Source: Streptococcus moroccensis
GTDB taxonomy: Bacteria; Bacillota; Bacilli; Lactobacillales; Streptococcaceae
NCBI RefSeq assembly: GCF_030812835.1
Contig: NZ_JAUSTM010000002.1
Location: forward strand, 115,841 to 179,840
Length of the DNA stretch: 64,000 nucleotides
Reading direction: 5' to 3'
Position 1 is the stretch's first letter. The number at the start of each line of letters is the position of its first letter. The translations under genes and the position numbers were made by a program. The notes under the pieces were generated by a model. It saw only the letters and a program-made list of their open reading frames with translations, made no database searches and had not been told where the DNA came from. Shown here piece after piece: positions 7,487 through 16,042 of the stretch.

Positions 7487-8497
7487 ATGGTAAAAATAGA
7501 TACTGGTAATCCAGAAGAAAAAGAAGAGATTGGTTTACAGAGGAGTATAGATAGTTCATCGGAAGCTCTTAGTCATTCACAAGCAAAAATAGTTACAGCT
7601 GATTTGATCACTTCTTTAGCTTCTTTTCAAAATGCAATGAAGAGCTCAAACATGGCTGCGATAACTGCTTTATCAGCTTCCAATTTAGCCCATCAGATAG
7701 CAAAGTTAACTAATGTAACCCTACCTCAAGTGAACATTAGTTCAAGTTATAATAATATATTTTCAAGTATACAGATCGATTCTGTTAGAAATATCGTTAA
7801 TTCGGTTAATCAAATAATGAACGGATTTCAGTTTGATTATTCAAAGTTCGCAGCAAATTTAGGGGAAATTTTAAAAAATATTCCTAGTCCCTATTCTGAA
7901 GATGAGATTAACGAAATAATACCTAATGTTGAGAGATTAGCTGAGCAGGGGTGGGTTATCTATTATGATTTCGGGGATGTATATAGGCGAATAAGTGCTG
8001 ATAACATTCAAGAATTGGAAAATGAGTGGCTAACTCAATTAAAAACAGATCTTTCCAGCGAAAATGTTTATAGAGAGCTAAAAGAATCATTTTTGTATCC
8101 AGAAACATTAATAGAGTCAATGTTTGAAAGTTATAAAAGCGGCAATTACTATGCTGCGTATACACTTGCTACCTTAGCAATAGATGGAGCACTAAACAGG
8201 AATTCAGAACAAGTAACTAATGAGGGGAGGATACCCGTAGGAAGACGTTCAGTTGAAGTTCTAGATAAGCAATTTGTAGATAAATCCTTTAGTGAGGCTG
8301 GGTTAGTTCATTGGTTACAAATTTTTTTCAAAGATACTAATAACTTTACTATAGATGATCCCAATCGCCATATGATAGGCCATGGGCGTTGGGAAGGAAC
8401 TATTTATGAAAAAGATTTTCTAAAATTGTTTAATGTAATTTTGTACTTATTGCGAAGTATTGAGTTTTGGCACTATAGTTTTCTAGAAAATCTGTAA
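7487..8497 (+). CDS. HEPN-type RX4H protein, candidate ribonuclease effector
   Basis: I recognise no named family, but the C-terminal third looks like a HEPN domain. Residues 211-236 form an amphipathic helix (SMFESYKSGNYYAAYTLATLAIDGAL) of the usual first-helix type, and NRHMIGHGRW at 293-302 gives R294-x4-H299, the RX4-6H motif that forms the RNase site in HEPN toxins and Abi-like proteins. The N-terminal 200 residues are mostly helical, with a serine/alanine-rich part (35-115), and could be a sensor. The start at 7487 follows AGAAAGAAG after the extended -10. Composition is AT-rich. It is followed by a 51-aa ORF and a DUF5677-like gene, probably as one operon. Anti-phage function is inference. 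Confidence 0.7.
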   Translation: MVKIDTGNPEEKEEIGLQRSIDSSSEALSHSQAKIVTADLITSLASFQNAMKSSNMAAITALSASNLAHQIAKLTNVTLPQVNISSSYNNIFSSIQIDSVRNIVNSVNQIMNGFQFDYSKFAANLGEILKNIPSPYSEDEINEIIPNVERLAEQGWVIYYDFGDVYRRISADNIQELENEWLTQLKTDLSSENVYRELKESFLYPETLIESMFESYKSGNYYAAYTLATLAIDGALNRNSEQVTNEGRIPVGRRSVEVLDKQFVDKSFSEAGLVHWLQIFFKDTNNFTIDDPNRHMIGHGRWEGTIYEKDFLKLFNVILYLLRSIEFWHYSFLENL

Positions 8498-8549
8498 AGA
8501 TTTTTACCATAAACAACTAATATTTTTTGAAAAGATAGCGAGGGTAGAA

Positions 8550-8705
8550 ATGAATAATAAAGGGATAGGCGTTCGAGAGATACCAGCAACTGTTGTATTA
8601 AATAAATTTATTGAGAATGAAGAAGATTCCAATTATGAAGTATTTTTACTAGATTATCTAAACCAGTCTGAATACTTCCAAAAAAAATCGAAATACAATA
8701 GGTGA
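8550..8705 (+). CDS. 51-aa ORF between HEPN and DUF5677-like genes
   Basis: A short reading frame starts at an ATG 7 nt after AGCGAGGGTAG and ends 33 bases before the next ribosome site. The product begins MNNKGIGVREIPATVVLNKF and is acidic in the middle (ENEEDSNYE) and basic at the end (QKKSKYNR). I recognise no domain. Its position in the cassette and the plausible ribosome site support translation. It could be an antitoxin, an adaptor or a remnant. Confidence 0.45.
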   Translation: MNNKGIGVREIPATVVLNKFIENEEDSNYEVFLLDYLNQSEYFQKKSKYNR

Positions 8706-8738
8706 AAATGAAGTATTATAGTCTGAAAAGGAGTACTG

Positions 8739-9734
8739 ATGACTGATAAATTTGAGAATTTTTTTACCGACACACTAAATGAGTTACTTGAAGAGCATAC
8801 AAAAACATTAAAAAATCAAGATGAAATTGATGACTTTTTAGAGAAATATGAGAAAGCTGATTTTTCAGGTTTGTATGAAACAATGATCAACGATACTTCA
8901 AATCAAATGGTGAGCAATGCTAAGACGGTGATGCATGAAAATTCACTATTTTTTAGGAATGAAGAAGCAGAAACACTTGCAAGTATAAATCAAAAATGGT
9001 GTAATGCATTTGTCACCTCCGAATCAATGTATATGATGGTACTTGAAGCTGTGGAAGAATACTCTGAATTTGTTAATAAGATGGAACTCCAAGATAGGGA
9101 AGAATCAATACATACATACACCGCCTTAAAGTATGTTCATGGTAGAGGGTTGCAGCAATTTTTAGAAATTATTACGTTGATGAAAAATGGCTTTGCTGAT
9201 GGTGCTTATGCCAGATGGCGATCACTTTATGAATTAAACATTATAGCGTCTTTTATTTCAAAATATGGTGAGGAAGTTGCAGAGTCCTATATTTCATCTC
9301 GAAACTCAGAAGACCGCTATGAATGGGCTAGGGCATGTGGCGAATTTGACTCCAAAAAGAAATTTATACGTTTTGATGATATAAAGAATAAGGCCGATTT
9401 TCCTTCAAATTTGTGGCAACACCAATATCAACTTGCTAATGAAATTGTACATCCCTCCTCACAAGGTACGTTTAATAGAATGGGTACAATGAAAAATGAA
9501 GAGATGATTAGCGTTGGGCGTACGGATTTTGGCTTAACGACTCCAGGTGAACATTCAGCCATCACTTTGGCACAATTAACCGGTTTATTTCTAACAGTTT
9601 ATCCATCTGGCGATGCATTATTGGCAGCTAACATGATCAATAAATGGGTTGACATAGTAAGGGAATATTATTTCAAGACACACGATTATATTTTTCCTGA
9701 AGAACCGAAATTGTGGAATGAAGAAGATAATTAA
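8739..9734 (+). CDS. DUF5677-like protein
   Basis: The 331-residue protein is largely helical. The segment GRGLQQFLEIITLMKNGFADGAYARWRSLYELNII (about 135-169) followed by a Y...S region and NEIVHPSSQG (about 234-243) resembles the DUF5677 pattern of an ARxLYE helix and a later VH[GP] motif. That fold is thought to be HEPN-related; the function is unknown. A strong AAAAGGAG lies 5 nt upstream of the ATG. The N-terminal 60 residues are acidic and rich in Glu/Asp. It follows the HEPN gene and 51-aa ORF on the same strand and shares their AT-rich composition. The family call is by eye. Confidence 0.6.
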   Translation: MTDKFENFFTDTLNELLEEHTKTLKNQDEIDDFLEKYEKADFSGLYETMINDTSNQMVSNAKTVMHENSLFFRNEEAETLASINQKWCNAFVTSESMYMMVLEAVEEYSEFVNKMELQDREESIHTYTALKYVHGRGLQQFLEIITLMKNGFADGAYARWRSLYELNIIASFISKYGEEVAESYISSRNSEDRYEWARACGEFDSKKKFIRFDDIKNKADFPSNLWQHQYQLANEIVHPSSQGTFNRMGTMKNEEMISVGRTDFGLTTPGEHSAITLAQLTGLFLTVYPSGDALLAANMINKWVDIVREYYFKTHDYIFPEEPKLWNEEDN

Positions 9735-9843
9735 TAATTAGCAGGAAACTTTTGCTATATTAAAAGTGATGAAAGAGTGAATCCTGGGATAAGATTGTCG
9801 AATTTTTTCCTGAAGCCCTTAATCAAAGAATCGAGGTGTAGTG

Positions 9844-10029
9844 ATGTTGGATATTAATATTGTAAATCAATTTATAGCTTCTTTGAGTGAAGAGGAAATA
9901 AAAGAGCCTGAATTGGTGGCGAACGTAGCCGAAAAAGTTCTCATGGCTTTTGGATACGACCGCTATGACTCAATGGCAATGCACGTTCTTGTCTTGACTG
10001 CGATTGATAGACTGAAAGAAAGTCGATAA
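9844..10029 (+). CDS. 61-aa hypothetical protein
   Basis: This small helical protein starts MLDINIVNQFIASLSEEEI and ends in IDRLKESR. It is acidic in the N-terminal half and has a hydrophobic centre (MHVLVLTAI). I do not recognise it. GAGG is 7 nt upstream of the ATG at 9844; a GTG at 9841 is also possible but leaves only 4 nt. It is the last gene of the cassette beside dif and is followed by a good terminator, so it may be the end of the same transcript, although 110 bases separate it from the previous gene. Confidence 0.55.
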   Translation: MLDINIVNQFIASLSEEEIKEPELVANVAEKVLMAFGYDRYDSMAMHVLVLTAIDRLKESR

Positions 10030-10062
10030 TCCCAATAATCTATAACTTTTTCCTAAAAAATA

Positions 10063-10093
10063 AAAAGGTTGAAATTTTTCAGCCTTTTCTTAT
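10063..10093 (+). terminator. Intrinsic terminator after the 61-aa gene
   Basis: AAAAGGTTGAA (10063-10073) pairs with TTCAGCCTTTT (10078-10088) and is followed by CTTATTT. Confidence 0.75.
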
Positions 10094-10327
10094 TTGATTA
10101 CGAATATATAAGTAAGAGCATATAAAGCTCATCACAGAGAATGTACATTTGAAAAAAATTCCAGTTTTCACGTAAATAAAGTACATTTCTACAGTAAAAT
10201 GAGAAAAGCCTAAAATCCTGTTTAGACTTGAATAAGGTATATTTTAAGTATTTTATTAAAGAAAAAATTTTTTTAGTTATCCTTTGAATTTAGTTATCGC
10301 CCTTATAATACCTGGATATCTCCTAAC

Positions 10328-10358
10328 ATCTTTCCGAAAAACTATAATTTTCTTGATA
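10328..10358. other. dif-SL-like chromosome dimer resolution site
   Basis: The 31-bp block contains TTTCCGAAAAAC, TATAA and TTTTCTTGA, with inverted GAAAA/TTTTC arms around a short centre. From memory this agrees closely with the dif-SL site described for Lactococcus and Streptococcus, where the single recombinase XerS resolves dimers and the site sits just upstream of its gene. Here it ends 54 bp before xerS. The gene-strand switch around it supports its being the functional terminus. Confidence 0.9.
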
Positions 10359-10381
10359 AACAGATAAGGGTGTGGTATACT
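10353..10381 (+). promoter_or_regulatory. xerS promoter overlapping dif-SL
   Basis: TTGATA (10353-10358), a 17-bp spacer and TATACT (10376-10381) with a TG extension form a good promoter. The -35 box is the last six bases of the dif-SL site, so XerS bound at dif should occlude it. Confidence 0.65.
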
Positions 10382-10412
10382 TCTATTTAAAGATGGATAT
10401 GGAGAAAGTGTT

Positions 10413-11483
10413 ATGAAACGTGAATTGTTACTGGAAAAGATTGATCAACTGAAGGAACGGATGCCTTGGTTTGTCCTAGATTATTACCAATCCAAGCTGG
10501 CGGTACCCTATTCCTTTACAACCTTATATGAATACCTTAAGGAATACGATCGTTTTTTTACCTGGCTGATAGATGCTGGTATTGTTGATGTTGCTGATAT
10601 GTCGAAAATTGAACTTTCTACGCTTGAAAACTTGACCAAAAAAGACATGGAAGCTTTTATACTCTATCTGCGTGAACGACCCTTACTTAATGCGAATACG
10701 ACTAAGCAAGGTGTCTCACAGACAACCATTAACCGTACTTTGTCTGCCTTGTCTAGTCTCTACAAGTACTTGACCGAGGAGGTTGAAAATGAGCACGGAG
10801 AGCCCTATTTTTACCGTAATGTTATGAAAAAGGTCTCCACTAAGAAGAAAAAAGAAACGCTTGCTGCCAGAGCTGAAAATATCAAGCAAAAACTCTTTTT
10901 AGGCGATGAAACGCAAGGATTTCTGGATTACATTGAAAATGAGTACCCTGATCAGCTGTCTCCTCGGGCTCTATCGTCTTTTAATAAGAATAAGGAACGT
11001 GACTTAGCTGTCATTGCACTACTTCTGGCTTCTGGTGTCCGTCTGTCTGAAGCAGTTAATCTTGATCTTAAAGATTTGAACCTTAAGATGATGCTGATCG
11101 AGGTGACTCGTAAGGGTGGGAAACGCGACTCGGTCAATGTCGCTGGCTTTGCAAAACCTTACTTAGAAAACTATTTGGCTATCCGCAATAAACGCTATAA
11201 GACGGAGAAAACAGATATCGCTCTCTTTCTAACAGAATACCGAGGCCTCCCAAATCGTATCGACGCGTCATCCGTTGAAAAAATGGTCGCCAAATACTCC
11301 GAAAACTTTAAAATTCGGGTGACGCCTCATAAACTGAGACATACTTTAGCAACACGTCTCTACGATGCCACGAAATCACAAGTCTTAGTCAGTCATCAAC
11401 TGGGACATGCTAATACACAAGTTACAGATCTCTATACACATATTGTGAACGATGAACAAAAAAATGCCCTGGATCAACTCTAA
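10413..11483 (+). CDS. xerS: Tyrosine recombinase XerS
   Basis: XerS is the stand-alone recombinase that resolves chromosome dimers at dif-SL at the septum, replacing the XerC/XerD pair in streptococci and lactococci. The 356 residues match the expected length. The catalytic set is visible: R210 (ASGVRLSE), K234 (TRKGG), H306 and R309 (PHKLRH), H332 (LGHANTQ) and the nucleophile Y341 (DLYTHI). The N-terminal SAM-like core-binding domain spans about 15-125. GGAG lies about 9 nt upstream of the ATG. The gene is monocistronic, with a terminator formed across its own stop codon, and its promoter overlaps the recombination site. Confidence 0.97.
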   Translation: MKRELLLEKIDQLKERMPWFVLDYYQSKLAVPYSFTTLYEYLKEYDRFFTWLIDAGIVDVADMSKIELSTLENLTKKDMEAFILYLRERPLLNANTTKQGVSQTTINRTLSALSSLYKYLTEEVENEHGEPYFYRNVMKKVSTKKKKETLAARAENIKQKLFLGDETQGFLDYIENEYPDQLSPRALSSFNKNKERDLAVIALLLASGVRLSEAVNLDLKDLNLKMMLIEVTRKGGKRDSVNVAGFAKPYLENYLAIRNKRYKTEKTDIALFLTEYRGLPNRIDASSVEKMVAKYSENFKIRVTPHKLRHTLATRLYDATKSQVLVSHQLGHANTQVTDLYTHIVNDEQKNALDQL

Positions 11484-11497
11484 TCCAGGGTGTTTTT
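11467..11497 (+). terminator. xerS terminator overlapping the stop codon
   Basis: CCCTGGAT (11467-11474) pairs with ATCCAGGG (11483-11490), followed by TGTTTTT. The TAA stop is in the loop and 3' arm. Confidence 0.85.
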
Positions 11498-11524
11498 GAC
11501 ATAATTTAAATTATGTAATATAAA
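11496..11524 (+). promoter_or_regulatory. Promoter with perfect ACATAAT palindrome in its spacer
   Basis: TTGACA (11496-11501), 17 bp and TATAAA (11519-11524) form a strong promoter. The perfect 18-bp palindrome ACATAATTTAAATTATGT (11499-11516) covers the -35 and spacer. No gene follows on the + strand before the convergent PASTA gene. Related sites are at 4303, 4352 and 11691. Confidence 0.55.
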
Positions 11525-11589
11525 ATGAGTAATTTTTGCTTCCATTATAGTATTGAAAAGCTATGCTGACCATTATATAACTCATTTAT

Positions 11590-11623
11590 TAAAATGCACC
11601 TGAAATGATAAGATTTCAGGTGC
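11590..11623 (-). terminator. Terminator of the PASTA-ABC operon
   Basis: GCACCTGAAAT (11596-11606) pairs perfectly with ATTTCAGGTGC (11613-11623). On the - strand it is followed by ATTTTAAT. It may also act on + strand transcripts from the promoter at 11496. Confidence 0.7.
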
Positions 11624-11714
11624 TTGAAAGTTTTGGATCCAGTAATCGCATGCAAAAGGTTTCAAAGCGACTTTATCTTTCGTTTTTTATACATAATTAA
11701 AATTACATCTAATC

Positions 11715-13232
11715 TTATTCGGTTATTTCTGGGGAATCATTGGTCTGTCCGCTAGATCCAAGACCAGTTTCAACTGGTACTTCAGGAATTATGGTGGGAC
11801 TAGCCCAAACGCCATTACTAATACCTACATACACATGATAATTCATGGGTATTGGGACTTCATAGTCACTTTGCTCTACTACTGTTCCACGGGGTTCAGC
11901 AGAGTTAACCCAATAAGTCTCATAGGTCACTTCTGCTCCTCTGGACTGGTATTCGTCGAAGAAGTATTTAGCTAGTTCACTAGATTTCTTGCCACGAATA
12001 TCTTTTAGATAGGGAGTTCCTTGAGAGTAGATGACTAAAATGTTTTTGCTTTCCTTTTCTGCTAATTGTTTGCCAGCTTCAATACTTTGTGAAATGAGGC
12101 TTCCATACCTTAGGGTTGGATTAAACTGATAGTGCACAGTGACAGTTAAGCCATTGGCATTAGCTGCAGCCTCCGGCGTTAAGGTAGCAAAATTCGGTAC
12201 GGTTATACCTTTTCCAACAGAAACAAAGACTTCAATGGCATCTTTTTTAGCTACTTTTTCATTTGGTGCTGTAGACTGAGCGATAATATTTCCGACAGCA
12301 CTACTATCGCTAGCCTGGTCGGTGTAGGTTACCTTTATTTGGTGTTTTTTAGCCCAGGAATCAACTTCTGATTTAGCTTTATCCGTAAAGTCTGGCACGT
12401 CAATGTTCTTCTCTAGGTTTTCTTTTCCTCGAGAATAGATCACAGTGGCTTTATCGCCTCGCTTATAATCCTGTACGGTGACATCTGAAGCGTTTATTTC
12501 AAAGCTAATCAATTGATTGGCTTCAACCGTTTCACTAAATTCCTTTTTGAGGGTAAGATTTTCAGCTTTATGCTGATTGATCCATTCTTCGGCCTCCTGA
12601 GCTGATAACTTATCAAAATCTGGCAAAACCAGTAGCTCGTTCGGATCAGCTCCCTTTGATACTGTTAGTAAAACCGTACTGCCTTTTCGGACGCGTTTTT
12701 TAGGTTTAGAACTTTGGGAAATAACGTGATTCACATCCTGTTCTAAACTGAACACTTGGTCCATGTCAAGGGTGATTCTGTTTTTTACGCCCCATTCTCG
12801 AGCTTCTGAAATCGTTTGACCTGTAAAATCTGGAATAGCCACATGGGTCATCCGATACACCAAAAACAACGCCAGCAAAACTGCAAGAGCAACTCCAGCA
12901 ATTAAAGCGCGTTTTTGAGTTGCTTTCTTAGTCTTATAGGTTGGATCAACCTCATAGAGATCATTATCCCGATAGCGATTACCACGCGATCGGGGGTGAT
13001 TGGTGGGAGAAAACAGATTTTTGTCGGCTTCAGTCAGTTCTTGCGGTGGATCCTTTTTGAATCGCTCCTGACTTTCTTCTGTTAGAGCTTCTTTTGATGA
13101 TTTCTCCTTTTCGAAAGAGATGGGAGTTGCTATGGTGTTCGGTGTTGCTGGTTCAGCCTCTTTTTTCTTATCTTCCTCAAGTAAGTCATCGTAGTTTTTA
13201 CCTGAAAATTTAGAGAGGAAATCATTGCTCAT
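11715..13232 (-). CDS. Membrane-anchored PASTA-domain protein
   Basis: The 505-residue protein has an acidic cytoplasmic part (1-105), one membrane helix (about 109-126) and an extracellular array of PASTA-like domains: 131-194, 201-269, 278-341, 343-405 and a more degenerate one at 408-474, each opening with [IV]-P-[DN]-F and closing with [IV]-x-[VY]-S-x-G. PASTA domains bind muropeptides or beta-lactams in PknB-type kinases and PBPs, but here there is no kinase or transpeptidase domain. Its start overlaps the end of the ATPase gene by 11 bases, so it is part of that ABC transporter operon and is probably its extracytoplasmic partner. The ligand is unknown. Confidence 0.85.
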   Translation of the reverse strand: MSNDFLSKFSGKNYDDLLEEDKKKEAEPATPNTIATPISFEKEKSSKEALTEESQERFKKDPPQELTEADKNLFSPTNHPRSRGNRYRDNDLYEVDPTYKTKKATQKRALIAGVALAVLLALFLVYRMTHVAIPDFTGQTISEAREWGVKNRITLDMDQVFSLEQDVNHVISQSSKPKKRVRKGSTVLLTVSKGADPNELLVLPDFDKLSAQEAEEWINQHKAENLTLKKEFSETVEANQLISFEINASDVTVQDYKRGDKATVIYSRGKENLEKNIDVPDFTDKAKSEVDSWAKKHQIKVTYTDQASDSSAVGNIIAQSTAPNEKVAKKDAIEVFVSVGKGITVPNFATLTPEAAANANGLTVTVHYQFNPTLRYGSLISQSIEAGKQLAEKESKNILVIYSQGTPYLKDIRGKKSSELAKYFFDEYQSRGAEVTYETYWVNSAEPRGTVVEQSDYEVPIPMNYHVYVGISNGVWASPTIIPEVPVETGLGSSGQTNDSPEITE

Positions 13233-13899
13233 AGGCTGTTAATTTCCCTTTATGAAGGTAAAGAATTTGATCACTTTCCTCGGCGATTTCTTTGGCATGG
13301 GTCACGACGATGACACACTTCCCATGCTCATGCGCAAGTTTTTTGAAAATCGAAACAATTTCGGCTTCCATTTCTTCATCGAGGTTACCTGTCGGTTCAT
13401 CCGCTAAAATGATATCAACGTTGGTTGCAAGCGCACGTGCAATGGCAACCCGTTGTTGCTCACCCCCAGAGAGTTGGTTCACTAGCCGATCAGCCTTGAT
13501 CTTGTCAAGCCCAATATAATCTAAAAGGTTATAAGCAACTTCTTTTTGATCTTTGGGTAAATCATTTTGGGTGATTGCCATAGGTACCAGTACATTCTCA
13601 ACCGCTGTCATATATGGAATAAGGTTATAATGTTGAAAAATGATACCAATATTATCCCGTCTAAAAGCGTCATACCCTAGTTTTTTGATATCTTGGCCAT
13701 TATAGAGAATAGCCCCATTTTTGGGTTCATCTAAGGCACTAATTAAGGACAGAAATGTCGTTTTACCTGAGCCGGACTGCCCTAAGATGGTATAAAAGAC
13801 ACCTTTTTCAAATTGAACGGACGTTTCTTTTAAAATGGTACGCCGTTGCTCACCATCTTGATAATAATAATCTATTTTTTGTGTTTCAAGAATAGCCAT
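13222..13899 (-). CDS. ABC transporter ATP-binding protein, MacB/LolD type
   Basis: The 225-residue ATPase has Walker [10 protein letters not shown] (37-45), signature LSGGEQQR, Walker [12 protein letters not shown] and the H-loop VTHAKEI. The DEPTGNLD form is typical of the MacB/FtsE/LolD branch that works with FtsX-type permeases in mechanotransmission rather than simple transport. It lies 11 bases after the permease and overlaps the PASTA gene, so the three form one operon. Confidence 0.92.
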   Translation of the reverse strand: MAILETQKIDYYYQDGEQRRTILKETSVQFEKGVFYTILGQSGSGKTTFLSLISALDEPKNGAILYNGQDIKKLGYDAFRRDNIGIIFQHYNLIPYMTAVENVLVPMAITQNDLPKDQKEVAYNLLDYIGLDKIKADRLVNQLSGGEQQRVAIARALATNVDIILADEPTGNLDEEMEAEIVSIFKKLAHEHGKCVIVVTHAKEIAEESDQILYLHKGKLTAYEQ

Positions 13900-13910
13900 G
13901 GTTGCCTCCT

Positions 13911-15437
13911 TTACATCATGATTTTCTTAGGATTGAGGCGCAGAATATACGCTAGCGGTGCAAGGGTGGCTAAGAGCGTGGTACCTAGGCCAACTCCATA
14001 CATCAGAAGGGCGTAGAATGGGGTCAGACTAACCTTATAAGCAGCAACGACATCTTCCGTTGTAAAATTGTTTTCTCCGAATAACATTGGGTTCATCACG
14101 TAGCCATAATCTGTCATTTGCTGGCTTTCCAGTTGATTTTGAATCAAAGTTGCAGATAGTCCATTCGCAATGAGATTTCCTGTAAAAACAGCTAATGTAA
14201 TGGCAATAAACGCAATGAGTAGCACTTCCATAAGTATTTGGCCATATACCTTGGTTCTTTTTTCGCCAAAGGAGAGGTAAATGCCAAGTTCGTGCTTACG
14301 GTCTCTCAGAAACAGTAAAACGACCAGAGTAATGATAAGGATTGCAGCTAGGATAGCGACGATGAGTACATAGCCAGCTAGTTTAGACATGGATTGAACT
14401 GGACCAGCAATGGCATCATATTGATCTGAAGAGGCTGAAATCATGTAGTACTCAGGAACTAATGCTTGATTTTCTTCTTTGAAAGCATCAATGTCTTCAG
14501 GTTTATTAAGGATAAAGACAGGCGTATAGTACTCTGCACCCCCAGATCCAAACTCTTCCCCATAAAGCTCGGCATAATAGGCAACAGAGACTTTATTAAC
14601 GTCTAACGCGACTTTATTAGGAGCATAAATGGTGTTAGCCACACTTTGCTCCATAAAGGCTTTGTTCATCTTATCGGAGTCACCTTGAGATTGGCCCTCG
14701 TCATTAGTAGAAGCAATGTCAGTCTTGAATGCTTCAAAAATACCAATAATTTCAAACTCAAAATCACCAAGATTAGTCGCTTGGATGTTTGGTGTGCCGT
14801 CTGCTGCCACTACTGCATTACTATAATCGACACCATAACTTGACAGCGTCAAAGGATCACCGACTTTGAGTTTATTTAAATCGGCTACTTGCTTGGAGAT
14901 AAGGACAGTATTGGCCCCTGAGTCCACTTCTTCTTGGGTTAGAACACGGCCATCAATAAGATTAACTCTTTTTTCTTCAATATCAAGAATGTTAGGATAT
15001 TGCACTCCCTTGACAGCAAAGGCATGATACTCTTCACCGCCTGCAGTCGCATACATGCCGTTGTCAGACTGCTCTTTCAGGTAATCTGGTATATAGTAAG
15101 TCAGGGTTTCAGATCCCAATGATGCGCCAGTATTGTAATCAAAATATTTCACATAAGAAGACTGACCAATCTGTTCAATCAGTTCGGGTTTCAAGGAATC
15201 TTCGAGTATGAAATTCTCATTGCTGGTGTATTCTTTTTCCACCGCTTTATAATCTACATCAATAGTAGCTGTTGCCCCCATACTGTATTTTATTTTTTCC
15301 TCGACACGATGACTAGCTTGCTGAACCGATATAGCTCCAGCAATCACATTGGAGATGATGAAAATGATGGCAAAAAGTAACAAAGACTTTCCTTTACGCC
15401 TTGTCACACTTAACCAAGCACGGTTTAAAAAGTTCAT
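13911..15437 (-). CDS. ABC transporter permease, FtsX/MacB type
   Basis: The 508-residue protein has one N-terminal membrane helix (about 17-37), a large extracytoplasmic domain (about 40-350) and three C-terminal helices (about 355-377, 396-425, 474-500), the usual layout of MacB/FtsX-like permeases. An AGGAGG ribosome site precedes the ATG at 15437. It is the first gene of the permease-ATPase-PASTA operon, expressed from a promoter with a cre-like site just downstream of the start. The family moves lipids or peptides or transmits force across the envelope; with a PASTA partner, a cell-wall role is likely but inferred. Confidence 0.88.
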   Translation of the reverse strand: MNFLNRAWLSVTRRKGKSLLLFAIIFIISNVIAGAISVQQASHRVEEKIKYSMGATATIDVDYKAVEKEYTSNENFILEDSLKPELIEQIGQSSYVKYFDYNTGASLGSETLTYYIPDYLKEQSDNGMYATAGGEEYHAFAVKGVQYPNILDIEEKRVNLIDGRVLTQEEVDSGANTVLISKQVADLNKLKVGDPLTLSSYGVDYSNAVVAADGTPNIQATNLGDFEFEIIGIFEAFKTDIASTNDEGQSQGDSDKMNKAFMEQSVANTIYAPNKVALDVNKVSVAYYAELYGEEFGSGGAEYYTPVFILNKPEDIDAFKEENQALVPEYYMISASSDQYDAIAGPVQSMSKLAGYVLIVAILAAILIITLVVLLFLRDRKHELGIYLSFGEKRTKVYGQILMEVLLIAFIAITLAVFTGNLIANGLSATLIQNQLESQQMTDYGYVMNPMLFGENNFTTEDVVAAYKVSLTPFYALLMYGVGLGTTLLATLAPLAYILRLNPKKIMM

Positions 15438-15463
15438 AAGTCAACCTCCTTATTAATCTTTAC

Positions 15464-15516
15464 AAGAAAACGCTTTCCTATACCTATATTATAGCCAAAT
15501 AGTGACTATCATACAA
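15464..15516 (-). promoter_or_regulatory. Operon promoter with cre-like site in the leader
   Basis: On the - strand TTGTAT (15511-15516), 17 bp and TATAAT (15488-15493) form the promoter. The near-palindrome GAAAACGCTTTC (15466-15477) lies directly after the predicted start site and resembles a CcpA cre box, so carbon catabolite repression by roadblock is plausible. Confidence 0.6.
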
Positions 15517-15535
15517 GTTAAACATCAAAATGTTC

Positions 15536-16042
15536 TCACAATTTTAATGGCTTTGTAGATGTCATCTTTTGCAACCAGTTCCAATCAAAAGGATTTGACT
15601 TGGCTAAAGCATTAGCTTCTTCGAAGCTTACCCAAGCGATTTGAGCTACTTCAGACTCTTGAAGGTTTAGGTGTTTTATGCTCGTTTGAGGAATCTTTGC
15701 TGAAAAATAATGCATGATGGACTTAATATCTGGCCTCATCTCATACCCAAAATAATGGAACTCTAATCTTGTTACTCCCAGTTCTTCTGCTACTTCTCTA
15801 GCGATTCCTTGCTCAGGGGTTTCCTTGGTCAGAAGGGAACCACCCGTAAATAGGTCCCAAGAGCCTGGATTGACTTCTTTAGTTAGTGCGCGTTGCTGGG
15901 TAAGGATATTTCCTTGCTCATCTATCAATAGAGCATTAACACAGGCATGGAATTGCCCTTTTTGCAAGGAATGGACCGCATTTCGGCTAATTGTTTCTCC
16001 TGTCAGTTGGTTCTGCTCGTCATAAATGTCCCAAATCTCCAT
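15536..16042 (-). CDS. NUDIX hydrolase, IDI-like
   Basis: The protein begins MEIWDIYDEQ and has a NUDIX box, GGSLLTKETPEQGIAREV and AEELGV (about 67-89), which binds Mg2+ to cleave nucleoside or prenyl diphosphates. The N-terminal IWDIYDE and FHACVNALL pattern resembles the isopentenyl-diphosphate-isomerase-like subgroup. The start is taken at 16042, where TGATG couples it to the stop of the preceding NUDIX gene and GGAG is 6 nt upstream; a frame extension to 16054 is less likely. It is the last gene of the Bce-like operon. The substrate is unknown. Confidence 0.85.
   Translation of the reverse strand: MEIWDIYDEQNQLTGETISRNAVHSLQKGQFHACVNALLIDEQGNILTQQRALTKEVNPGSWDLFTGGSLLTKETPEQGIAREVAEELGVTRLEFHYFGYEMRPDIKSIMHYFSAKIPQTSIKHLNLQESEVAQIAWVSFEEANALAKSNPFDWNWLQKMTSTKPLKL

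Larger units (their letters stand above)
10030..10412. other. Gene-free terminus stretch with dif-SL
   Basis: No coding frame is convincing in these 380 bases. They hold the cassette terminator (10063-10093), GTAC-centred words that resemble the left flank, the dif-SL-like site (10328-10358) and the xerS promoter. Confidence 0.7.
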
